From Candidatus Margulisiibacteriota bacterium (GTDB lineage: Bacteria; Margulisbacteria; WOR-1; O2-12-FULL-45-9), in assembly GCA_028714935.1 (NCBI GenBank), contig JAQTLJ010000090.1, forward strand, positions 1-5,399: a stretch of 5,399 nt of DNA. Direction: 5' to 3'. Below, piece by piece: positions 1-5,177 of this stretch. Numbering within the stretch: the first letter of the stretch is position 1; each line of letters starts with the position of its first letter. Both the position numbers and the translations under genes were made by a program. The notes beneath the pieces were generated by a model, which saw only the letters and a program-made list of their open reading frames with translations, was not told the origin of the DNA and made no database searches.

Positions 1-37
1 ACGGCTTATGGATCGCTGTTAGTCCCGGTTGCGGTGG

Positions 38-110
38 GCCGACGTAGCTAAGCTGGTAGAGCAACGTATTTGTAATCAGTAGGTCGCCAGTTCGATTCTG
101 GCCGTCGGCT
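38..110 (+). tRNA. tRNA-Thr (anticodon UGU), with irregular stems
   Basis: This 73-nt tRNA would read ACA threonine codons. The acceptor stem is a perfect 7 bp (38-44 with 103-109) with T at 110 as discriminator base and no encoded CCA. The T stem is a perfect 5 bp (86-90 with 98-102) with loop TTCGATT. The anticodon loop TTTGTAA (69-75) places TGT at 71-73. Two stems are flawed. The anticodon stem ACGTA (64-68) faces TCAGT (76-80), leaving G66-A78 and T67-C77 unpaired. The D stem GCTA (47-50) faces GAGC (59-62) with an A50-G59 mismatch. The normal partner of TCAGT would be ACTGA, so the 5' half looks like a TG-to-GT swap. No promoter is visible in the 37 bases upstream. It may be a functional but odd tRNA, a decaying copy, or contain a sequence error. 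Confidence 0.8.
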
Positions 111-123
111 TTATATCGGGACA
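38..123 (+). repeat. upstream copy of a duplicated tRNA-Thr unit with 3' flank
   Basis: This copy aligns with 244-331 through the whole tRNA and beyond it. The 9-mer ATCGGGACA recurs just after each tRNA, at 115-123 here and 323-331 in the other copy. Acceptor and T arms are nearly identical between copies, while D and anticodon arms differ. The shared 3' flank suggests local duplication of a tRNA gene plus some downstream sequence, followed by anticodon divergence. A 9-nt match outside the tRNA is modest evidence. Confidence 0.55.
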
Positions 124-196
124 TCAGTAGGTTGGTTAAATCCCTCTCGGCGGCTATGCCACTATTATAAAACCCTCATGCGCTTTTTGCGGCATC

Positions 197-226
197 TTCT
201 CAAGGGAATTTCAATTGTGTTATAAT
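197..226 (+). promoter_or_regulatory. sigma-70-type promoter with extended -10, upstream of tRNA-Thr(CGU)
   Basis: A perfect TATAAT lies at 221-226, preceded by TGT at 218-220, which makes the extended -10 motif TGnTATAAT. A weak -35 candidate, TTCTCA at 197-202, sits 18 bp upstream and matches TTGACA at 4 of 6 positions. An extended -10 can compensate for a weak -35. Initiation would be expected near 232-234, about 10 nt before the mature tRNA end, which fits a tRNA promoter with a short 5' leader. It is the only strong promoter I see, so it may also serve the protein genes downstream. Confidence 0.75.
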
Positions 227-243
227 AGCTTTCAAGTAGCCAA

Positions 244-316
244 GCCGACGTAGCTCAGTTGGTAGAGCAGCTGTTTCGTAAACAGCAGGTCGCCAGTTCA
301 ATTCTGGCCGTCGGCT
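244..316 (+). tRNA. tRNA-Thr (anticodon CGU)
   Basis: This 73-nt tRNA reads ACG threonine codons. Its cloverleaf is fully paired: acceptor GCCGACG (244-250) with CGTCGGC (309-315), D stem GCTC with GAGC (253-256, 265-268), anticodon stem GCTGT with ACAGC (270-274, 282-286) and T stem GCCAG with CTGGC (292-296, 304-308). The loop TTCGTAA (275-281) puts CGT at 277-279. The discriminator is T316 and CCA is not encoded. Acceptor, T arm and much of the rest are shared with the tRNA at 38-110, so the two are paralogues. An extended -10 promoter lies just upstream. Only a short T run (316-320) follows, without a hairpin, and the next start codon is 26 nt away, so the transcript may continue into the hydrolase gene. 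Confidence 0.95.
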
Positions 317-331
317 TTTTGCATCGGGACA
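244..331 (+). repeat. downstream copy of the duplicated tRNA-Thr unit with 3' flank
   Basis: This is the partner of 38-123. It shares the tRNA body and, after a 2-nt length difference, the 9-mer ATCGGGACA at 323-331. It is the better-paired copy and the one with a recognisable promoter, so it is the more likely intact member. The repeat ends about 11 nt before the start codon of the hydrolase gene. Confidence 0.55.
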
Positions 332-342
332 GTGCAAATATT

Positions 343-897
343 ATGAAATTCAAAACCGTCAAAGTCGGCAACCTCCGGACGAACTGTTACATTATTTTTG
401 ATGAGCATAACGGAGAAGGGGTGATCGTTGATCCGGGGGATGAAGCAGCCAAGATCCTGCCGGAGATAGCAGAGCTGAAGGTCCGCTACATTATCATAAC
501 CCACGGCCATCCCGATCATTTTGGCGCGCTCGATGAGCTGAAAAAAAAGACCGGAGCGCCGCTGCTCATGAATAGCGGCGACAACTGGTTCTTTAATCCT
601 GACAGGACGATCAAAGAAGGGGATGAAATAAGCTTTGGCAGAGTGACCTTGAAAGTTCTGCAAACCCCCGGACATTCCCGGGGGGGTGTTTGTTTATATG
701 CGCCGGGATATTTGTTCAGCGGCGACACTTTATTTGCCGGGACCTGCGGCCGGACTGACTTGCCCGGCGGCTCCGCCGAGGCAATGGCGAAATCCTTAAA
801 AAAATTGGCGCAGCTGCCGGGTGAGACAATGGTCTTTCCGGGGCATGATGAATTTACAACTATCCAGCAGGAAAAGGAGCGAGGCACGCTTGGCTGA
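343..897 (+). CDS. MBL-fold metallo-hydrolase, glyoxalase II-like (YcbL/GloB type)
   Basis: A 184-residue cytosolic protein of the metallo-beta-lactamase fold, closest by motif to the glyoxalase II-like group that hydrolyses thioesters such as hydroxyacylglutathione. The substrate cannot be fixed from sequence. The metal-binding set is complete: THGHPDH with H54, H56, D58 and H59, then H111 in TPGH, bridging D128 in SGDTLF, and H168 in FPGHDEFTT. The segment GDTLFAGTCGRTDLPGGS (127-144) is typical of the group. The start is ATG 343, because any upstream extension would run through the tRNA. The nearest SD-like element, GGGA at 326-329, is 13 nt away and weak. The end is unusual: after the last histidine the family usually has G then a TT..E....NP pattern, but here it is D169 and the chain stops at ERGTLG. 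The gene overlaps the proposed holA start by 8 nt. Confidence 0.9.
   Translation: MKFKTVKVGNLRTNCYIIFDEHNGEGVIVDPGDEAAKILPEIAELKVRYIIITHGHPDHFGALDELKKKTGAPLLMNSGDNWFFNPDRTIKEGDEISFGRVTLKVLQTPGHSRGGVCLYAPGYLFSGDTLFAGTCGRTDLPGGSAEAMAKSLKKLAQLPGETMVFPGHDEFTTIQQEKERGTLG
875..879 (+). promoter_or_regulatory. ribosome binding site that supports the holA TTG start
   Basis: AGGAG lies inside the end of the hydrolase gene, 10 nt before TTG 890. It is the best Shine-Dalgarno match near the 5' end of holA. It favours TTG 890 over the earlier in-frame ATG codons at 821, 845 and 848, which would lengthen the overlap and add residues not typical of the delta N-terminus. Confidence 0.6.
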
Positions 898-1822
898 TAA
901 TTTATATCTATTTTATGGCGACGAGGAATTCCTGATCAAAGAGAAGATCGCTGAATTAAAAAACAGCTTGTCCGGTCAAGCTTTGAATGTTGAGCAGCTA
1001 GACGGGGAAGACGTTGATCTGGAGACAATAACTTCGGCGCTGCAGACCCAGTCCTTGCTTTTTGGCGGCAAACTATTGATCATTAAAAATGCTGATTTGA
1101 GTTCCAAGGTGTGGGTCGAGGCGGCGCCCGCCTTGAAAAATATCCCTGACGGGACCACCGTCGTGATCTGGTCGGAAGCGGTTGATAAAAGATCAAAAAC
1201 TTATAAACTGCTCGATGAGGTCGGCCGGGTTTGTGAATTCCGGACCTTTGCCGACTGGGAGCAGGATCAGGTAATTGCCTGGATAATGCGGCGCAGCAAG
1301 GAGCTGGGGAAAGAGATCGACCGGCCGGCGGCGATACGTCTGCAGGAGATCTGCGGCAACAGCTTGATGAAACTAGCGGCGGAAATCGATAAGCTGGTCA
1401 CATTTATCGGCTCACGCCCGTCGGTGGAAGCGGCGGATGTAGAGCAACTTGCTTCCGCCGGCGAGATCAGCGTGTTTGAGCTGACCGACGCGGTGGCTGA
1501 TAAAAACCTGCGCCAGGCTTTAAATATATATCGAACACTATATAAGAATAAAGTTGAGGTGTTCCGTTTGCTCTCGCTTTTGGCCAGTCAATTCCGCACC
1601 ATGCTGCTGGTGAAAAAAGAGAACAATCCGATGAAGATCGCGCAATTGGTCGGCACGAGCCCTTATTTTGTGAAGAAATGTCTGCAGAAAGCCGGTAAAT
1701 TTAACGAGCCGGAACTTAAGCGCGATCTGGAAATGCTGCTCGAGACCGATCTGAAACTGAAAAGCGGCGAGGAGCAGCTGTCGGTCTTTGAGCTGCTGCT
1801 GGCCTCGCTTTGCGGTAGCTAA
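890..1822 (+). CDS. holA: DNA polymerase III delta subunit (clamp loader)
   Basis: Delta is the clamp-loader wrench that opens the beta sliding clamp at the replication fork. With TTG 890 as start the protein has 310 residues, close to the usual 320-345. The N-terminal segment LYLFYGDEEFLI (5-16) matches the opening strand and G-[DE]-E signature of the family. An ISVFELTDAV block (193-202) is the conserved start of the middle/collar region. LASQFRTMLLVKK and a C-terminal TDLKLKSG (about 286-293) are also family hallmarks. As is normal for delta, no P-loop ATP site is apparent. TTG is chosen because of AGGAG at 875-879 and because translation there begins right at the family N-terminus. The gene overlaps the hydrolase by 8 nt and ends 1 nt before the PBP start, so translation is probably coupled on both sides. 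Confidence 0.93.
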   Translation: MADNLYLFYGDEEFLIKEKIAELKNSLSGQALNVEQLDGEDVDLETITSALQTQSLLFGGKLLIIKNADLSSKVWVEAAPALKNIPDGTTVVIWSEAVDKRSKTYKLLDEVGRVCEFRTFADWEQDQVIAWIMRRSKELGKEIDRPAAIRLQEICGNSLMKLAAEIDKLVTFIGSRPSVEAADVEQLASAGEISVFELTDAVADKNLRQALNIYRTLYKNKVEVFRLLSLLASQFRTMLLVKKENNPMKIAQLVGTSPYFVKKCLQKAGKFNEPELKRDLEMLLETDLKLKSGEEQLSVFELLLASLCGS

Positions 1823-1823
1823 A

Positions 1824-3410
1824 ATGGAAAAAAGATCGAGATTGTTATTGCTGTTTTCGGTTTTTGTCTTCTTTTTTGTCGTCATTATCATCCGGCTGGT
1901 ATTCCTTCAGGTCCTGGGCCATGAATTTTATGAAAAAAAGTCGTTGGATCAGCGGACTCGCATCATTGATCTGGCGGCGCAGCGGGGGGATATATTTGAC
2001 CGCAACGGAAATATCCTGGCGACTTCAATTGACACTTATTCGATCTATCTGGCAAGGCGGGGTTGGATCGCCAGGAAACTGCCGCTCCGGGAAGCGGAGC
2101 AGCTGCAAAGGAGCGATCCGAAGAGTCTGAACCTGCTCAAAGAAAAAAAGCGGATCTATCCAAAAGGGAGGATCGCCGCCCAGGCGATCGGTTTTGTCGG
2201 TCTGGACAACAGCGGTCTGTCCGGAATTGAGCTGGCGTATGATGAGTATTTAAAGGGGAAAGAGGGCCGGGTCATTACCGAAGGTGATCCGGAAGGAAAA
2301 GAACTGTATGGCGCTTTGCGTGAGCTGGAACCGGGCAGCGACGGGATGAGCTTAACATTGACCATTGATGAAAATATTCAATATGTGGCGGAACGTGAGA
2401 TCGAAGCGCAGATCAAAAGATCCCAGGCGTTGTCAGGCATGTGCATTGTGATGGATGTGAAGACCGGTGAGATCCTCGCTTTGGCCAGCAAACCTGACTT
2501 TAATCCCAATAAGTATCAGGAGGCAAATAAAAGAGCATGGCATCCACAATTTTTGGATCCTTACGAGCCCGGTTCGACTTTTAAACTGATAACTACCGCT
2601 GCCGGCCTGCAGGCCGGGGCGATCACCCTGGCCACTCCTTTAAAGGCCATGGATTCAGTGACGGTCGGAGGCAAGGTCATAAAAAACTCACATCAGATCC
2701 AATGGTCCGGATCGACCATTACGGTTTCCAAAATGCTGGAGCAGTCGATCAATACCGGCGCAGTGCAGGTCGGACTAAAGCTTGGGCCGCAGAGATTTTA
2801 TGATCAGATCAGGGCGTTTGGTTTTGGGGAGCGGACCGGTTTTGGACTTTGGGGAGAATCAAAAGGGATCGTCAAGCCCTGGCAGATCTGGGACAAACCG
2901 GATATCGGCATGATGACTTTTGGACAAACGATCGCGGTGACGCCCCTGCAGCTGCTGCGGGCGGTCTCCGCTTTTGCCAATGACGGCCTGATGGTCAAGC
3001 CGATCCTGGTCAAAAAGATCGAGAGCAGTGATGGGCGTTTTATAAAAGTATTTACACAGGATAAACTGGATAAAGCGGTCACCGTCAAAGTTGCGGCAGA
3101 AATGAAAAAATTGATGTCCAATGTCGTGCTCAACGGGTCAGGGAAAAGAGCGAAAATGAAGTGGTTCGGGGTCGGCGGCAAAACCGGCACTGCTCAAAAG
3201 GTCAATACCAACGGTATTGGCTACCAGTCAGGCCATTATATCGCTTCCTTTATCGGGTTTGCGCCTTTGGCGGAGCCACGGATCGCTGCGCTGGTCATCG
3301 TCAATGATCCGAAGGGGAGCATCTGGGGCGAGTCAGTTTGCGGGCCGGTTTTTAAAACCGTAGTGGAATATGCTCTCCGTTATTTAAACGTTAAGCCGGA
3401 CATGATATAA
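1824..3410 (+). CDS. class B penicillin-binding protein (FtsI/PBP2-like transpeptidase)
   Basis: A 528-residue bitopic membrane transpeptidase that cross-links peptidoglycan. Order of parts: a short cytoplasmic MEKRSR, one hydrophobic segment at about 7-23 followed by RLVFLQV, the class B non-catalytic domain beginning RGDIFDRNG (54-62) with GFVGLDNSGLSGIE further on, then the transpeptidase domain. All three active-site motifs are present: STFK (S251 nucleophile, K254), SIN (308-310) and KTG (453-455). No PASTA domain follows and the chain ends at KPDMI, giving a compact FtsI-type enzyme. RGDIFDRNG and EPGSTFK favour FtsI/SpoVD over MrdA, but septal versus other roles are unproven and no division genes adjoin it. 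ATG 1824 is chosen because it directly precedes the signal-anchor. The in-frame TTG 1788 would add 12 residues encoded inside holA. No good SD is visible, so coupling to holA termination 1 nt upstream is likely. Confidence 0.93.
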   Translation: MEKRSRLLLLFSVFVFFFVVIIIRLVFLQVLGHEFYEKKSLDQRTRIIDLAAQRGDIFDRNGNILATSIDTYSIYLARRGWIARKLPLREAEQLQRSDPKSLNLLKEKKRIYPKGRIAAQAIGFVGLDNSGLSGIELAYDEYLKGKEGRVITEGDPEGKELYGALRELEPGSDGMSLTLTIDENIQYVAEREIEAQIKRSQALSGMCIVMDVKTGEILALASKPDFNPNKYQEANKRAWHPQFLDPYEPGSTFKLITTAAGLQAGAITLATPLKAMDSVTVGGKVIKNSHQIQWSGSTITVSKMLEQSINTGAVQVGLKLGPQRFYDQIRAFGFGERTGFGLWGESKGIVKPWQIWDKPDIGMMTFGQTIAVTPLQLLRAVSAFANDGLMVKPILVKKIESSDGRFIKVFTQDKLDKAVTVKVAAEMKKLMSNVVLNGSGKRAKMKWFGVGGKTGTAQKVNTNGIGYQSGHYIASFIGFAPLAEPRIAALVIVNDPKGSIWGESVCGPVFKTVVEYALRYLNVKPDMI

Positions 3411-3411
3411 T

Positions 3412-3416
3412 AGGAA
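3412..3416 (+). promoter_or_regulatory. ribosome binding site of trpS
   Basis: AGGAA in the 13-nt gap after the PBP stop, 7 nt before ATG 3424. It is the only well-placed SD-like motif in the gap and agrees with the TrpRS N-terminus of the family. Confidence 0.6.
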
Positions 3417-3423
3417 CTGCAAA

Positions 3424-4404
3424 ATGAAAGAGCGAGTGTTATCAGGGATTCAGCCGACCGGGCGTTTGCACTTGGGGAACCTGATCGGTGCGGTGGAAAA
3501 TTGGGTCAGGCTCCAGGATAAATATGACTGCTACTTTTTTATTGCCGACCTCCATGCTTTAACTACCACCTATAGCGACACGAAAGATCTGAAGGAGGAT
3601 ATCAGACAGGTGGTGATCGATCTTCTATCGGCTGGCCTTGATCCTGACAAATGTGTTTTATTCAAGCAATCAGACCTGCCGGAGCATTCTGAGCTCCATC
3701 TGCTGTTTTCCATGATCATTCCACTCCCCTGGCTCGAGAGAGTGCCGACTTACAAGAGCAAGATCGCTGAACTGAAAGAGATCGATCTGGGGACCTATGG
3801 TTTTTTGGGATACCCGGTGCTGCAGGCGGCCGATATCCTGATCTATAAAGCCGGATATGTCCCGGTCGGCCAGGATCAGCTTCCGCACATCGAACTGACG
3901 AGGGAGATCGCCCGGCGTTTCAACGGGTTTTACGGGAATGTATTCCCCGAACCGAAAAGCCTCCTGACGGAATTCCCGACTCTTCCGGGGACCGACGGCC
4001 GGAAGATGAGCAAATCTTACGGCAACACGATCGCGATCTCGGATCCGCCCGAGACGATAAAGAAAAAAGTCGCCATCATGATAACCGATCCTGCCCGGGT
4101 AAAAAGGGAAGATCAGGGGCATCCTGAGGTCTGTTCCGCTTATGAGTTTTATCAGGTGTTGGCGAAGGGGTTGACTGACACGGTTGCCGGGGAGTGCCGG
4201 ACTGCGAAACGCGGCTGTGTGGAATGCAAGAAAGAATTGGCCAAGATCCTGATCGATTATCTTGCTCCCTTGCATGAGAAACGGAGGCAGCTGGAAAAAG
4301 ATCCGGCGCAGCTGGATAAAGTGATAGCCGCCGGCGCGGATAAAGCGAGAAAAATCGCCACCCAGACCCTGCAGGAGGCAAAAAAGGCGATGGGCTTGAT
4401 ATGA
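3424..4404 (+). CDS. trpS: tryptophanyl-tRNA synthetase, with a predicted Fe-S cysteine set
   Basis: A cytosolic class Ic synthetase that charges tRNA-Trp. Its 326 residues match bacterial TrpRS. The N-terminus RVLSGIQPTG leads into the HIGH-like HLGN (16-19). GYPVLQAADILIY (129-141) and the VPVGQDQLPHIELTREIARRFN region (146-167) form the Rossmann active site, and KMSKS is intact at 194-198. The C-terminal anticodon-binding domain has C237, C258, C265 and C268, spaced Cx20Cx6Cx2C. This closely resembles the Cx22Cx6Cx2C motif that binds a [4Fe-4S] cluster near the anticodon site in Thermotoga maritima TrpRS. Cluster binding here is inferred. The gene starts 13 nt after the PBP, with AGGAA at 3412-3416. 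Its TGA overlaps the scpA start as ATGA, a usual arrangement for coupled translation. Confidence 0.97.
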   Translation: MKERVLSGIQPTGRLHLGNLIGAVENWVRLQDKYDCYFFIADLHALTTTYSDTKDLKEDIRQVVIDLLSAGLDPDKCVLFKQSDLPEHSELHLLFSMIIPLPWLERVPTYKSKIAELKEIDLGTYGFLGYPVLQAADILIYKAGYVPVGQDQLPHIELTREIARRFNGFYGNVFPEPKSLLTEFPTLPGTDGRKMSKSYGNTIAISDPPETIKKKVAIMITDPARVKREDQGHPEVCSAYEFYQVLAKGLTDTVAGECRTAKRGCVECKKELAKILIDYLAPLHEKRRQLEKDPAQLDKVIAAGADKARKIATQTLQEAKKAMGLI

Positions 4405-5177
4405 CCGAAGATGTTGCCTATGAGATAGAAATTGAAGCTTACCGGGGGCCGTTCGACCTGCTCCTTAAGGCGATCGATGACGGGCGGGTCGATATTTTCC
4501 GGGTGTCCATAGCCCAGATCGTTGCTTCCTATTTTGAGTACTGGAAAAGGGAGGAGCCGGACCTGGTCCTGGCCTCTGATTTCTTGATCATGGCGGCTTA
4601 TCTTTTAGAATTTAAATCGAAAGCGCTGCTGCCGGCCAGCGACACAGTGATTGAAGAAGAGATCTTGGTCGACGTCGAGGATTCGCTCGTTTCCCACCTC
4701 CAGGAATACGAAGCTTATAAGAACGCCGCCATGACGCTTAGGCAGCGCAAGGAGATTTTTGAAAAGATCTACGGGCGCCATGAGGGCGAAGCCCAGGAAA
4801 AAGAGTTTGAGCTGGTCGATGTTTCTCTTAAGGACCTGGTGCTGGCCTTTAAGCGCGTCTATGCTGAGGCCGCCAAGCGGGAACAGGTCGTGCCGATCAA
4901 GGCTGAAGAGGTTACCATTGACGAGAGGATTATCGAGATAAAAAGAATGGTGGCGGGCCGAGGGGATGGGGTGCCCTTTGTTGATATTTTTATCCGTAAA
5001 ACAAGGCTGGAGATCGTCGTCACTTTTCTGGCGATCCTGGAACTGGCCAAGCAGAGCTTTATTAGGATCGTCCAGGGGCGGCGTTTCGGCTCGATCCTGA
5101 TCTTTGCCCGATCGATCTATGAGGGAGAAAGGATTAACAATGATGGAATTTCCGGTCCAGCAGCTGAACACAATTAA
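4401..5177 (+). CDS. scpA: segregation and condensation protein A (kleisin of SMC-ScpAB)
   Basis: ScpA is the kleisin that bridges the SMC heads and recruits ScpB for chromosome compaction and segregation. The 258-residue length is typical (about 240-280). The N-terminal SMC-neck-binding domain is recognisable from YRGPFDLLLKAI (14-25, usually PLDLLL) to SDFLIMAAYLLEFKSKALLP (59-78). A central charged, probably helical linker (about 84-165) contains the expected ScpB-binding region. The C-terminal winged helix reads RLEIVVTFLAILELAKQSF (202-220) and continues through VQGRRFGSIL, matching the SMC-head-binding domain. ATG 4401 overlaps the trpS stop by 4 nt and yields the family N-terminus. Its own SD is weak: AGGAGG at 4373-4378 is 22 nt away, so coupling with trpS is likely. 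The last 38 nt overlap scpB and encode a tail beyond the conserved domain. Confidence 0.95.
   Translation: MTEDVAYEIEIEAYRGPFDLLLKAIDDGRVDIFRVSIAQIVASYFEYWKREEPDLVLASDFLIMAAYLLEFKSKALLPASDTVIEEEILVDVEDSLVSHLQEYEAYKNAAMTLRQRKEIFEKIYGRHEGEAQEKEFELVDVSLKDLVLAFKRVYAEAAKREQVVPIKAEEVTIDERIIEIKRMVAGRGDGVPFVDIFIRKTRLEIVVTFLAILELAKQSFIRIVQGRRFGSILIFARSIYEGERINNDGISGPAAEHN
5128..5133 (+). promoter_or_regulatory. ribosome binding site of scpB, inside scpA
   Basis: AAAGGA lies within the scpA coding region, 6 nt before ATG 5140 and 9 nt before the adjacent ATG 5143. It shows that scpB has its own initiation signal despite the overlap, and that either of the two consecutive ATG codons could be used. Confidence 0.6.

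Noticed and set aside
1..51. Possible 3' end of an upstream protein gene: two frames stay open from the left edge and stop inside the tRNA (at 45-47 and 49-51).
   Set aside because: At most 16 residues are visible, neither reading matches a family I know, and both would overlap the tRNA on the same strand. I see nothing else definable in bases 1-37.
163..172. TATTAT/TATAAA-like sequence as a second promoter in the tRNA spacer.
   Set aside because: No -35 hexamer lies at a sensible distance, and the extended -10 at 218-226 is much better placed for the tRNA.
173..206. Hairpin between the tRNAs (ATGCGC ... GCGGCAT with outer CCCT/AGGG) as a terminator for tRNA-Thr(UGU).
   Set aside because: The stem has a bulge and a lopsided internal loop, and no T-tract follows. 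It is too weak to call.
259..342. Extension of the hydrolase reading frame upstream through the tRNA.
   Set aside because: The bases encode a well-paired tRNA, and the protein family begins at the ATG 343 residue. The upstream reading frame is fortuitous.
541..548. Run of eight A in the hydrolase gene as a programmed slippage site.
   Set aside because: The zero frame continues through all downstream metal-binding motifs, and no alternative product makes sense.
1788..1823. TTG 1788 as the start of the PBP.
   Set aside because: The added 12 residues are encoded in conserved holA sequence and precede a normal signal-anchor. ATG 1824 gives the expected short cytoplasmic N-terminus.
3670..4275. 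Long minus-strand open frame opposite trpS, and similar ones opposite holA, the PBP and scpA.
   Set aside because: They mirror strongly conserved genes on the + strand, lack recognisable domains and have no separate signals. They look like antisense shadows of the coding bias.
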